From the NCBI GenBank assembly GCA_965178655.1, contig OZ238266.1, positions 620,001-684,000 of the forward strand: DNA of 64,000 nucleotides, in the 5' to 3' direction. The position numbers and the translations under genes were made by a program. Within the stretch, counting starts at the first letter, position 1. Each line of letters starts with the position of its first letter. The DNA is from GCA-2733415 sp965178655. GTDB lineage: Bacteria; Bacteroidota; Bacteroidia; Flavobacteriales; Flavobacteriaceae. The notes under the pieces were generated by a model that worked only from the letters and a program-made list of their open reading frames with translations, had not been told where the DNA came from and did no database searches. Positions 52,966-62,158 of this stretch are shown one piece after another.

Positions 52966-53397
52966 ATGGAAAACAACCCCGAACGCTATATAAAGCGTAC
53001 TCAGAAAGACTATTCAATGTCTTTAAAACTACAAATTGTTCAAGAGATTGAACAAGGAGAATTAAGCACCACAGGAGCTGTTCGTAAATATGGTATCCAA
53101 GCACGTTCAACAATTGTTAGTTGGCTCCGAAAATATGGTACCTTTGATTGGGAAAACCAAACACCATCAAATATGCCAAAAACTCCTGAACAAAAACTAC
53201 TTGAATTAGAACAAGAAAATCGTCTACTAAAAAAGCAAAAAGCCCACTTAGAGCATCAGGTCTCACGAGCAGACAAAAAAGCAATCATTTTTGACATGAT
53301 GATTGATTTAGCGGAAAAAGAATATAATATTTCTATCAGAAAAAACTCCAAACCCGGGTTATCAACACCTTCAAAGAAGAACACAAAGAAACAATAG
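52966..53397 (+). CDS. IS3 transposase OrfA (helix-turn-helix)
   Basis: A 143-residue protein: an HTH DNA-binding domain (about 10-60; YSMSLKLQIVQEIEQGELS, AVRKYGIQARSTIVSWLRKYG) then a leucine-zipper-like coiled coil (about 72-105; LLELEQENRLLKKQKAHLE). It binds the terminal repeats. A slippery A AAA AAC (53340-53346) near the end would direct a -1 frameshift into OrfB to make the active OrfAB transposase. Confidence 0.92.
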   Translation: MENNPERYIKRTQKDYSMSLKLQIVQEIEQGELSTTGAVRKYGIQARSTIVSWLRKYGTFDWENQTPSNMPKTPEQKLLELEQENRLLKKQKAHLEHQVSRADKKAIIFDMMIDLAEKEYNISIRKNSKPGLSTPSKKNTKKQ

Positions 53398-54290
53398 TTT
53401 CTACCTGTGAATTACTCGGGGTTAGCAGGCAGGTATATTATAGAGCTAATCAATCAAGAAAAAAGCGGCGAATAAAAGCTCAAAAAGTAATAGAAATGGT
53501 TAAAGAAATAAGAATGAAAATGCCCAAATTAGGTACACGTAAATTATATAATAAACTAGAAGATCCTTTGAAAGAGATTGGTGTTGGTAGAGACAGGCTC
53601 TTTGCTATACTTAAGGCAAACCATATGCTTATAAAACCAAAGAAGCAGTATCATGTTACAACCAATTCATATCATAGGTTTTACAAACATCAAAACCTCA
53701 TTAGTGCAACAACACCCTCAAGACCTGAACAGATTTGGGTGTCAGACATTACCTATATAGGAAACAGAAAGAACCCTATGTATTTAGCATTAATCACAGA
53801 TGCTTATTCCAAGAAAATAGTTGGATATGATGTGTCTGATAGTCTGTGTGTAAAAGGAACTACACGTGCTTTAGATAAAGCTGTTAAAAATAGAATATAT
53901 AAACAAGAAGCGTTGATACACCACTCTGATAGAGGTATTCAATACTGTTCTAATGAATATCAAAAATTATTAGATAAATTTGACATACAACCTAGTATGA
54001 CTCAAAAATATGATCCCTATGAAAACGCAATAGCTGAAAGAATTAATGGCATTTTAAAGCAAGAATTTGATATTAACAAGTATAATCTAAACCTTGATAT
54101 AATTAAAAAATTAGTAAAAAACGCAATAGAAATATACAATAAGGATAGACCACACTTATCAAATTCAATGTTGACTCCTGAACAAATGCACAAACAAAGA
54201 AGACTGAAAATTAAAACCTATAAACAAAAAAAGAGAGTAACAAAAATGAATTTGCTACCCTCTAATAATTTAAATATCTTAGCCCAATAA
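53340..54290 (+). CDS. IS3 transposase OrfB catalytic part (via -1 frameshift)
   Basis: The frame is open from 53328 and enters at the slippery heptamer at 53340, adding ETIVSTCELLGVSRQVYYRA before an internal ATG at 53496. It contains an HTH_21-like region (about 35-95 from the shift) and a retroviral-type integrase core with the DDE triad: first D in VSDITYIG, second D in HHSDRGIQY, E in NAIAERINGILKQ, spaced as in IS3. The catalytic domain of the transposase; no stop or frameshift interrupts it. Confidence 0.92.
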   Translation, partial: KKLQTRVINTFKEEHKETIVSTCELLGVSRQVYYRANQSRKKRRIKAQKVIEMVKEIRMKMPKLGTRKLYNKLEDPLKEIGVGRDRLFAILKANHMLIKPKKQYHVTTNSYHRFYKHQNLISATTPSRPEQIWVSDITYIGNRKNPMYLALITDAYSKKIVGYDVSDSLCVKGTTRALDKAVKNRIYKQEALIHHSDRGIQYCSNEYQKLLDKFDIQPSMTQKYDPYENAIAERINGILKQEFDINKYNLNLDIIKKLVKNAIEIYNKDRPHLSNSMLTPEQMHKQRRLKIKTYKQKKRVTKMNLLPSNNLNILAQ

Positions 54291-54304
54291 TCTGTATCGG
54301 TTAT

Positions 54305-54412
54305 TTAGGACGAGACACAATTACAATTTGAGCAAGTACAGTTTTCGCAAGTGCAATCTGTACAATTTCCTTTTTTACAATGCTCACAAGTACATTTTTC
54401 TTCTATCTTCAT
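54305..54412 (-). CDS. Metallothionein-like cysteine-rich peptide, 3' end altered by IS3
   Basis: A 35-residue peptide (MKIEEKCTCEHCKKGNC, then CTCENCTCSNCNC and VSS) with ten cysteines in CxC and CxxC patterns and no other hydrophobic content, as in small metallothionein-like proteins. The IS inserted in its last Cys codon: the element's own TGT end restores the Cys, adds Val-Ser-Ser and supplies a TAA. Without the IS, the sequence reads straight to TAA after the final Cys (32 residues). The transcript, however, has lost its native terminator. It may bind metals such as zinc or copper; function is inferred. Confidence 0.75.
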   Translation of the reverse strand: MKIEEKCTCEHCKKGNCTDCTCENCTCSNCNCVSS

Positions 54413-54481
54413 AATATTTGTTTTTAAATTCATAAAGTAGACGAGAAAACGACTAAAAAGATGCAATACATATTTTATTTT

Positions 54482-57400
54482 TTACATATTTCTTCGATAC
54501 TGCCCTCCTACTTCAAATAATGACTCTGTAATTTCACCTAAAGAAGCTACTTTACATACCTCCATTAATTTATCGAAAATATTATCATTATTGACTGCTG
54601 CTTGTTGCAGGTTTTTTAACAACTCTTTTGTGTCGTGCATTTTATGCAGCTCCGATAACATATCTATTTGATATTGCTTTTCTTTTTCGGTAGCTCTAAT
54701 AACTTCTGCAGGAGTAACTGTTGGCGATCCATTCTTACTTAAGAACGTATTTACACCAACAATCGGAAACTTTCCGCTGTGCTTTAAGGTTTCATAATAC
54801 AAACTCTCTTCTTGTATTTTAGAACGCTGATACATAGTTTCCATAGCACCTAACACGCCTCCACGCTCGGTAATTCTATCAAACTCTACTAATACAGCCT
54901 CTTCTACCAATTCGGTTAATTCTTCAATAATAAAAGCCCCTTGAATTGGGTTTTCATTTTTAGTTAGTCCTAGTTCTTTATTAATAATTAACTGTATAGC
55001 CATTGCTCTACGAACAGACTCTTCTGTTGGTGTAGTAATTGCCTCATCATACGCATTGGTATGTAGTGAGTTACAATTATCATAGATGGCATACAGTGCT
55101 TGTAAGCTTGTTCTAATATCATTAAAATCAATTTCTTGAGCATGTAATGAACGTCCGGATGTCTGAATATGATATTTTAACATTTGTGCACGAGGGTTGG
55201 CTTTATACTTATATTTCATAGCCTTTGCCCATATTTTACGAGCTACCCTACCAATTACAGCATACTCAGGATCTATACCATTAGAGAAGAAAAAAGAAAG
55301 GTTTGGACCAAATTTATTAATATCCATCCCTCTACTTAAATAATACTCCACATAAGTAAACCCGTTTGCTAAAGTTAGTGCCAATTGTGTTATTGGATTT
55401 GCTCCTGCTTCAGCAATATGATACCCTGAAATAGATACAGAGTAAAAATTACGCACATTTTTATCTATAAAATACTCTTGTACATCTCCCATTAATCGCA
55501 ACGCGAATTCTGTAGAAAAAATACATGTATTTTGTGCTTGATCTTCTTTTAATATATCTGCTTGTACCGTTCCTCGAACAGCACTTAATGTTTGTTGTTT
55601 TATATTAGAATAGACTGCTTCTGGTAAAACCATATCTCCAGTTACACCTAACAAAAACAATCCTAATCCGTTATTTCCTTCTGGTAGCTCTCCTTGATAT
55701 TTTGGACGAACAATACCTTTACCTTTATATAGGTCTTCTATTTTTTTATTTACAGAAGCTTCTAATCCGTTTTCTTTAATGTATTTTTCACATTGCTGAT
55801 CTATAGCCGCATTCATGAAAAAACCTAGCAACATTGGCGCTGGCCCGTTAATTGTCATCGATACAGATGTCATTGGGTCTGCTAAATCAAATCCTGAGTA
55901 CAATTTTTTAGCATCGTCTAAACAACAGATAGACACCCCTGCATTACCTATTTTACCATAAATATCTGGTCTAACCCCTGGGTCATTACCGTATAAGGTA
56001 ACCGAATCAAAAGCAGTAGATAATCTTGCGGCAGGCATTCCGGCACTTACATAATGAAATCTCTTATTGGTTCGCTCAGGACCACCTTCTCCTGCAAACA
56101 TACGAGAAGGGTCTTCTCCTGTACGCTTAAACGGATACAATCCTGATGCATAAGGGAATTCTCCCGGTACATTTTCTTGCAAACACCAATTTAAAATATC
56201 GCCCCAAGCCGTGTACTTTGGCAAGGACACTTTTGGTATTTGCGTATGTGATAACGACTCTGAATGTGTTTCAATTTTAATTTCCTTATCACGAACTTTA
56301 AATGAATAAATTGACTGCTTGTATTTGGTTACTTTTTCACTCCAACCAATTATAATTTCCCAATTATATGGGTCTAAATCCATCTTTAAACGGTCAAACT
56401 GTGCCAATAACAAACGTGTTAAATCTTTATCTGCTTCTTTTGCTAACGCAACTATTTCTTCTGCAATACCAGATTTATCTAGAGCAGGCTGACTCCCTAC
56501 AACTGTTTCTATAGTTTTATATATTCCATATAATTTTTGAGCAACTTCTTTTTGTGCCAAAGCAGTAACATCATAATTACGATTGGTTTCTGAAATTTCA
56601 GACAAGTAGCGGGTACGACTTGGTGGTATAACAAAAATCTTTTCACTCATTTCTTTAGAAATCACAAATGACGACGATAACGCTGCGCCTGTTCTTTCTA
56701 CAATTTTTGACATGATAGCTTTATAAAGCGTATTCATACCAGGGTCATTAAATTGCGATGCTATGGTTCCAAAAACAGGTAAATCTTCCTGATTAACATC
56801 CCATAAATCATGGTTTCGCATGTATTGTTTTTTAACATCGCGAAGGGCATCTAAAGAGCCACGCTTATCAAACTTATTAATAGCTACTAAATCTGCGAAA
56901 TCTAGCATATCTATTTTTTCTAACTGTGTTGCTGCACCAAACTCTGGTGTCATAACATACAACGACGCATCACTATGCTCTAATATTTCTGTATCTGACT
57001 GCCCTATTCCAGAAGTTTCCAAAATAATAATATCATATTTTGCTGCTTTTAAAACCTCTATAGCTTCATTTACATATTTAGACAAGGCCAAGTTGGACTG
57101 CCTAGTTGCCAATGAACGCATATAAACACGTTTATTATTTATAGCGTTCATACGAATACGATCACCTAATAAAGCGCCTCCCGTTTTACGTTTAGATGGA
57201 TCTACCGATACTAAACCTATTGTTTTTTCTGGGAAATCTATTAAAAATCTACGTACTAATTCATCTACTAAAGATGATTTTCCTGCACCTCCTGTACCTG
57301 TAATTCCTAATACTGGGGTTTTTGATGTTTTATTCTTTTCGTGTATTGCAGCAAGTGACGCTTTTGCTTGTTCTGGAAAGTTTTCCGCAGCTGAAATTAG

Positions 57401-57904
57401 CCTTGCTATTGCACCTACATCTTTTTTATCTAACCTATCAACTTCATTACTAAGCGAATCTCCTATGGCATAGTCTGATTGTTTTACCAGATCATTAATC
57501 ATACCTTGTAAGCCCATTTCACGACCATCATCAGGCGAGTAAATACGAGTAATACCGTAATCCATTAACGCTTTAATTTCAGAAGGTAGAATTACACCAC
57601 CGCCGCCGCCAAAGATTTTTATATGTCCTGCACCACGCTCCACCAATAGGTCTCGCATATATTTAAAGTACTCATTATGCCCACCTTGGTATGATGTAAT
57701 GGCTATGGCATTTGCATCTTCTTGAATGGCACAATTTACAACTTCATCAACACTACGGTCATGACCTAAATGTATAACTTCTACACCTGTTGTTTGTATA
57801 ATTCGTCGCATAATATTAATTGCAGCATCATGCCCGTCAAATAAGGCAGCAGCTGTTACAATACGAATTTTGTGAGTGGGTTTATAAGGTGGTACTTGTA
57901 TCAT
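54482..57904 (-). CDS. icmF: Fused isobutyryl-CoA mutase / methylmalonyl-CoA mutase family protein (IcmF)
   Basis: A 1140-residue fusion with the full IcmF order. A B12-binding domain at about 10-140 has the cobalt-ligand H25 in FDGHDAA and GGGGGVI. A MeaB/ArgK-like G-protein chaperone domain (about 195-420) has P-loop GTGGAGKS (203-210). A linker is followed by the acyl-CoA mutase domain (about 570-1120; YPFKRTGEDPSRMFAGEGG, QTSGRSLHAQEID). It interconverts isobutyryl-CoA and n-butyryl-CoA (or methylmalonyl/succinyl-CoA) with adenosylcobalamin, the G domain protecting the cofactor. Confidence 0.95.
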   Translation of the reverse strand: MIQVPPYKPTHKIRIVTAAALFDGHDAAINIMRRIIQTTGVEVIHLGHDRSVDEVVNCAIQEDANAIAITSYQGGHNEYFKYMRDLLVERGAGHIKIFGGGGGVILPSEIKALMDYGITRIYSPDDGREMGLQGMINDLVKQSDYAIGDSLSNEVDRLDKKDVGAIARLISAAENFPEQAKASLAAIHEKNKTSKTPVLGITGTGGAGKSSLVDELVRRFLIDFPEKTIGLVSVDPSKRKTGGALLGDRIRMNAINNKRVYMRSLATRQSNLALSKYVNEAIEVLKAAKYDIIILETSGIGQSDTEILEHSDASLYVMTPEFGAATQLEKIDMLDFADLVAINKFDKRGSLDALRDVKKQYMRNHDLWDVNQEDLPVFGTIASQFNDPGMNTLYKAIMSKIVERTGAALSSSFVISKEMSEKIFVIPPSRTRYLSEISETNRNYDVTALAQKEVAQKLYGIYKTIETVVGSQPALDKSGIAEEIVALAKEADKDLTRLLLAQFDRLKMDLDPYNWEIIIGWSEKVTKYKQSIYSFKVRDKEIKIETHSESLSHTQIPKVSLPKYTAWGDILNWCLQENVPGEFPYASGLYPFKRTGEDPSRMFAGEGGPERTNKRFHYVSAGMPAARLSTAFDSVTLYGNDPGVRPDIYGKIGNAGVSICCLDDAKKLYSGFDLADPMTSVSMTINGPAPMLLGFFMNAAIDQQCEKYIKENGLEASVNKKIEDLYKGKGIVRPKYQGELPEGNNGLGLFLLGVTGDMVLPEAVYSNIKQQTLSAVRGTVQADILKEDQAQNTCIFSTEFALRLMGDVQEYFIDKNVRNFYSVSISGYHIAEAGANPITQLALTLANGFTYVEYYLSRGMDINKFGPNLSFFFSNGIDPEYAVIGRVARKIWAKAMKYKYKANPRAQMLKYHIQTSGRSLHAQEIDFNDIRTSLQALYAIYDNCNSLHTNAYDEAITTPTEESVRRAMAIQLIINKELGLTKNENPIQGAFIIEELTELVEEAVLVEFDRITERGGVLGAMETMYQRSKIQEESLYYETLKHSGKFPIVGVNTFLSKNGSPTVTPAEVIRATEKEKQYQIDMLSELHKMHDTKELLKNLQQAAVNNDNIFDKLMEVCKVASLGEITESLFEVGGQYRRNM

Positions 57905-58070
57905 GTTTTAATTCTTATCAATTTTACGGGAGCAATTTACGGAATTCCTACAGACTTTTTGTTAATTTAAGTCCAAAACACAGGGCAAATAAATTTAAAA
58001 TAAAATCTTCTACACCTGAAATTCATCGCGTGATAAAACTTATTGATTTACACTAAATTTTACTATTAGT

Positions 58071-58104
58071 TTGATAAAACTATTAAAACAAAAACCTATT
58101 TTTG
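58071..58104 (+). promoter_or_regulatory. Flavobacterial promoter for smpB
   Basis: TTG (58071-58073), 23-base spacer, TATTTTTG (58097-58104), eight bases before the smpB ATG, giving a near-leaderless transcript. Confidence 0.6.
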
Positions 58105-58112
58105 TACCATAG

Positions 58113-58571
58113 ATGATACAGAAAAACATTAACATAAAAAACAAGAAGGCTAAATTTGAATATGAAATTTTAGACACCTACACTGCAGGAATTATGCTGG
58201 TTGGTACCGAAATAAAATCTATTCGAGAAGGAAAGGCTACTATTGGCGAAAGTTTTTGTGAATTTAATGATTCTGGAGAGCTATTTGCTATTAACATGTA
58301 TATTGATGAATATACACACGCGTCATACTACAACCATCAAATGCGCAGAGAACGAAAGCTCTTACTGAATAAAAAAGAGTTGAAAAAACTCTTAAAAGAG
58401 GTGAAGAATTCCGGACTAACTATTGTCCCTTTACGATTGTTTTTAAATGACAAAGGACTTGCTAAACTTAGCATTGCCCTTTGTAGAGGTAAGAAGCTTC
58501 ACGACAAGAGAAACACACTAAAAGACCGTGATAACAAACGAGAATTAGATCGTATTAAAAAGAATTTCTAA
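58113..58571 (+). CDS. smpB: SsrA-binding protein
   Basis: A 152-residue OB-fold RNA-binding protein: KNKKAKFEYEILDTYTAGIML N-terminal strands, GTEIKSIREGKA (about 32-43), SFCEFN, and a basic C-terminal tail (KLHDKRNTLKDRDNKREL) that mimics the codon-anticodon stem. It pairs with tmRNA in trans-translation to rescue stalled ribosomes. A dispersed hairpin repeat follows its stop. Confidence 0.96.
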   Translation: MIQKNINIKNKKAKFEYEILDTYTAGIMLVGTEIKSIREGKATIGESFCEFNDSGELFAINMYIDEYTHASYYNHQMRRERKLLLNKKELKKLLKEVKNSGLTIVPLRLFLNDKGLAKLSIALCRGKKLHDKRNTLKDRDNKRELDRIKKNF

Positions 58572-58617
58572 TCGCAGGGCGATAGCCAAATCGGGTTTAA
58601 TTCCCCAGTGTTTGCAC
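58569..58617 (+). repeat. Dispersed intergenic hairpin repeat, copy 2
   Basis: Starting at the smpB stop: TAATCGCAGGGCGATAGCCA (stem ATCGC/GCGAT), then GGGTTTAATTCCCC and GTTTGCAC-like end. The first 20 bases match copy 3 at 62159 with one difference. Confidence 0.5.
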
Positions 58618-58678
58618 AAAAACAGATACTGTCTGAATCAATTTAGTATCACCTCTTTTTGCAAAAGCAAAAGAAAGC

Positions 58679-59485
58679 CTACAGCTTATAATGATTTACC
58701 AGTAGTTTTTCATACATCAAATCAGGTAAAATACGTTTTAACACAATTGAAAATTTCTGCATAAAAGCGCCTACTTTGTAGTGTATTTTAGGGGTTTTAT
58801 TTGTGATAATGCCATATACAACCTTTGCCATTTGAATGGGATCATTTCCGTCATCAACATGTTCATTCATTAACTGTAAGGTGTCTTTATACGGTGTTTT
58901 ATACGGTGAGTTATCTAACACCGGAGCATGATACCTACCGGCAGCAATATTAGTTGCAAAATCACCTGGCGCCACATTTGTCATTTTAATATTAAAGTCT
59001 TTAATTTCCATTCTAAAAGCTTCTGTTAATAGCTCTAAAGTGCCTTTTGTAGCAGAATACACGCCACGATAAGGTAAGCCCATATAACCGGCAATTGAAG
59101 TAATATTAATAATTAAGCCACTCTTTTGAAGGCGCATTTGCGGCAATACTGCTTTTATTAAATCTATAGGACCAAACACATTGGTCTGAAATACGTTTTT
59201 AATTTCTTCGTCTGGCGTTTCTTCTATTGGTCCCGTAATACCTACACCTGCATTGTTAATTAACACATCTAAACGGCCTTCTTTTGCAATAACTGTTTCC
59301 ACTGCTTTTAAAACACTGTCCTTATTAGTAACATCTAACGGTATTAATTTAAACGGAAGTGCCTCGGTAATACGTGATGGATTTCTACTAGTACCATACA
59401 CTATACAGCCTTTTTCAGTTAAATAATTTGCTATAGATTTTCCAATACCTGAAGACCCTCCTGTTATTAATACAATTTTAGCCAT
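58679..59485 (-). CDS. SDR family oxidoreductase
   Basis: A 268-residue classical short-chain dehydrogenase: GGSSGIGKSIA (7-17), NNAGVGITG (about 86-94), Ser in ITSIAGYMGLPYRGV and the catalytic Tyr-Lys in YSATKGTLE, with the C-terminal TNVAPGDFATNIAA. NAD(P)-dependent; substrate unknown. Unlike the SDR at 18607 it keeps the full catalytic motif. It converges with smpB. Confidence 0.92.
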   Translation of the reverse strand: MAKIVLITGGSSGIGKSIANYLTEKGCIVYGTSRNPSRITEALPFKLIPLDVTNKDSVLKAVETVIAKEGRLDVLINNAGVGITGPIEETPDEEIKNVFQTNVFGPIDLIKAVLPQMRLQKSGLIINITSIAGYMGLPYRGVYSATKGTLELLTEAFRMEIKDFNIKMTNVAPGDFATNIAAGRYHAPVLDNSPYKTPYKDTLQLMNEHVDDGNDPIQMAKVVYGIITNKTPKIHYKVGAFMQKFSIVLKRILPDLMYEKLLVNHYKL

Positions 59486-59570
59486 ATCTCTTATGTGTTA
59501 TTTTGCGCAAGATACTGCATACGTATTTAATTGCAAATTAATTAAAGTCTACCGTTGCGTTTTATTAAAC

Positions 59571-59602
59571 AAAAAACCCATTAAACAGTGTCTAATGGGT
59601 TA
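59571..59602 (-). terminator. Terminator after eno
   Basis: Stem AACCCATTA / TAATGGGTT with loop AACAGTGTC; on the minus strand a T tract follows (59571-59576). Confidence 0.7.
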
Positions 59603-59624
59603 AAAATATAATATATGTTTTTGT

Positions 59625-60914
59625 TTACTTTACTTTAAACGCTTTTTCTTGCGGAAAGTAAGCAACATCTGCCAACTCTTCCTCTATACGTAATAGTTGG
59701 TTGTATTTTGCCATTCTATCAGAACGAGATGCAGAACCTGTTTTAATTTGTCCGCAATTTAACGCTACCGCTAAGTCTGCAATGGTATTATCTTCTGTTT
59801 CTCCAGAACGGTGAGACATTACCGAAGTAAACCCTGCATTATGTGCCATGTTTACTGCTGCAATTGTTTCAGTTAATGTTCCTATTTGATTTACTTTTAT
59901 CAGTATTGAGTTTGCAATATTATTTTCAATACCTCTTGATAAACGCTCTACATTTGTTACAAATAAGTCATCACCAACCAACTGTACTTTATCACCTACT
60001 CTTTCAGTTAAATATTTCCAACCTTCCCAGTCATTCTCATCCATTCCGTCTTCTATAGAAACAATTGGATAGTTTTCTGTTAACGCTGCTAAATAATCTG
60101 CCTGCTCCTTGCTTGTTCTTATTTTTCCTGAAGCACCTTCAAACTTGGTATAGTCATATTTACCATCTACAAAAAATTCTGCCGCAGCACAATCTAAAGC
60201 TATTTTAATATCATTTCCTAAAGTATATCCTGCAATAGACACTGCTTTTGCAATAGTATCTAGAGCATCTTCTGTACCATCTAATGTTGGTGCAAATCCA
60301 CCTTCATCACCAACTGCTGTACTTAAACCTCTATCGTGTAAAACAGTTTTAAGGCTATGGAAAATTTCAGACCCCATTTGCATGGCATGTGTAAAATTTT
60401 CTGCTTTTACAGGCATAATCATAAATTCTTGAAATGCTATTGGCGCATCACTATGAGACCCACCATTAATGATATTCATCATTGGCACAGGAAGTGTATT
60501 TGCCGAAACGCCTCCTACATAACGATACAATGGCATTCCTAATTCATTAGCCGCTGCCTTTGCAACTGCTAATGACACGCCTAAAATAGCATTTGCTCCA
60601 AGCACAGATTTGTTTGGAGTACCATCTAGGTCAATCATCATTTTATCGATAGTGTTTTGCTCAAAAACAGAAACACCCAATAGAGCTTCTGCTAATACAG
60701 TATTTACATTATGTACTGCTTTTAAAACACCTTTCCCTTTATAGTCTTTTCCACCATCTCTAAGCTCTACCGCTTCATGCTCTCCTGTTGATGCTCCTGA
60801 AGGCACTGCTGCTCTTCCCATTGCTCCATTATTAGTAACAACATCTACTTCAACAGTTGGATTTCCTCTTGAGTCAAAAATTTGTCTGGCGTGAATTTTA
60901 ATTATAATGCTCAT
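59625..60914 (-). CDS. eno: Enolase
   Basis: A 429-residue enolase: ARQIFDSRGNPTVEVDV N-terminus, GASTGEHEAVELRD, metal ligands in ALDCAAAEFF, SIEDGMDENDW and VGDDLFVTN, and MSHRSGETEDNTIADLAV near the C-terminus. It dehydrates 2-phosphoglycerate to phosphoenolpyruvate. It is 45 bases downstream of carA on the same strand. Confidence 0.97.
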   Translation of the reverse strand: MSIIIKIHARQIFDSRGNPTVEVDVVTNNGAMGRAAVPSGASTGEHEAVELRDGGKDYKGKGVLKAVHNVNTVLAEALLGVSVFEQNTIDKMMIDLDGTPNKSVLGANAILGVSLAVAKAAANELGMPLYRYVGGVSANTLPVPMMNIINGGSHSDAPIAFQEFMIMPVKAENFTHAMQMGSEIFHSLKTVLHDRGLSTAVGDEGGFAPTLDGTEDALDTIAKAVSIAGYTLGNDIKIALDCAAAEFFVDGKYDYTKFEGASGKIRTSKEQADYLAALTENYPIVSIEDGMDENDWEGWKYLTERVGDKVQLVGDDLFVTNVERLSRGIENNIANSILIKVNQIGTLTETIAAVNMAHNAGFTSVMSHRSGETEDNTIADLAVALNCGQIKTGSASRSDRMAKYNQLLRIEEELADVAYFPQEKAFKVK

Positions 60915-60959
60915 AATGTGTTTTTTATGGATATAGTATATACTAGCTAACTAGTGTAA

Positions 60960-62072
60960 TTATTTTTTTGCTGATTTTATATTTGCTACAAACTGATCAA
61001 ACAAGTATGCAGAATCATGTGGCCCTGGGCTTGCTTCTGGGTGGTATTGTACAGAGAAACAATTTTTGTTTTTCATTTTTAAACCAGCAACAGTATCATC
61101 ATTTAAATGTAGGTGTGTTATTGCTACCTCAGGGTTTGCTAAAGCGTCTTCTTTACTTACAGCAAAACCATGGTTTTGAGAAGTAATCTCTCCCTTACCA
61201 GTTTCTAGGTTTTTAACCGGATGGTTAATTCCTCTATGTCCGTTATGCATTTTAAATGTTGATATACCATTTGCAATAGCAATAACTTGATGTCCTAAAC
61301 AGATACCAAATAACGGCAGGTTTCTTTTAATAATTTCCTTTGCTACAGCCTGTGCTTCTACTAATGGCTCTGGATCTCCAGGTCCGTTAGACAAGAAATA
61401 CCCATCAGGGTTCCATGCGCTCATGTCTTCAAAAGTAGCATTGTAAGGAAACACTTTAATATACACATCTCTCGATGCTATGTTACGTAATATATTACGT
61501 TTAATTCCAATATCTAAAGCCGCAACCTTATAAGTTGCGTTCTCATCTCCAAAGAAATAAGGCTCTTTAGTCGACACAGAAGATGCTAACTCTAAACCAT
61601 TCATACTTGGCTGTGCAGCCAGTTGTGTTTTTAAAGCCTCAATATTATCTACATCTGTAGTTAGTACAGCATTCATTGCGCCATTATCTCTAACATATGA
61701 TACCAGTGCACGTGTATCTACATCTGATATTGCAAATAGGTTATTGTCATCTAAAAATGATTCTAATGATTTATCAGCAATGTCACGAGAATAATCATAA
61801 CTAAAATTTTTACATATTAACCCTGAAATTTTTACTGAATCAGATTCATTTTCATTTTGGGTAGTACCATAGTTACCAATATGTGCATTGGTAGTAACCA
61901 TAAGTTGCCCAGAATATGATGGGTCTGTAAAGATTTCTTGATATCCGGTCATTCCTGTATTAAAACAAACCTCTCCAAAAGATGTTCCTTCCTTATTTGC
62001 TACTGATTTTCCGTAAAATATAGTGCCATCTGCAAGCAACAATATTGCTTTTCTTCGCGTTTGATACTTCAT
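60960..62072 (-). CDS. carA: Carbamoyl-phosphate synthase small (glutaminase) subunit
   Basis: A 370-residue protein: N-terminal CPSase_sm_chain domain (GEVCFNTGMTGYQEIFTDPS) and a class I glutaminase domain with nucleophile C258 in FGICLGHQV and the His-Glu pair in QYHPEASPGP. It delivers ammonia from glutamine to CarB (45204). It is not adjacent to carB, as is usual in flavobacteria. Confidence 0.96.
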   Translation of the reverse strand: MKYQTRRKAILLLADGTIFYGKSVANKEGTSFGEVCFNTGMTGYQEIFTDPSYSGQLMVTTNAHIGNYGTTQNENESDSVKISGLICKNFSYDYSRDIADKSLESFLDDNNLFAISDVDTRALVSYVRDNGAMNAVLTTDVDNIEALKTQLAAQPSMNGLELASSVSTKEPYFFGDENATYKVAALDIGIKRNILRNIASRDVYIKVFPYNATFEDMSAWNPDGYFLSNGPGDPEPLVEAQAVAKEIIKRNLPLFGICLGHQVIAIANGISTFKMHNGHRGINHPVKNLETGKGEITSQNHGFAVSKEDALANPEVAITHLHLNDDTVAGLKMKNKNCFSVQYHPEASPGPHDSAYLFDQFVANIKSAKK

Positions 62073-62118
62073 GAATTATAGTATTTAGTGTTGTGTAAAT
62101 TAATGGTGCGAAATTAGC

Positions 62119-62152
62119 ACAAAAAAAGGATAAACTAAAACGTTTATCCTTT
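62119..62152 (-). terminator. Terminator after the ribosomal-protein operon
   Basis: Stem AAAGGATAAAC / GTTTATCCTTT with loop TAAAAC; on the minus strand a T tract follows. It separates rplQ from carA. Confidence 0.7.
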
Positions 62153-62158
62153 AATATT

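Larger units (their letters stand above)
52924..54317 (+). mobile_element. IS3-family insertion sequence (IS150-like), complete
   Basis: A 1394-bp element with terminal inverted repeats (left TGTCCCGTCCTGAAATA; right, read inward, TGTCTCGTCCTAAATA), ends TG...CA, two overlapping reading frames and a 3-bp target duplication CAA (52921-52923 and 54318-54320). All features needed for mobility look intact, so the insertion may be recent and active. A related solo end lies at 5137-5166. Confidence 0.93.

Noticed and set aside
52913..53113. Minus-strand open frame over the start of the IS
   Set aside because: It is antisense to OrfA with no support and spans the IS boundary.
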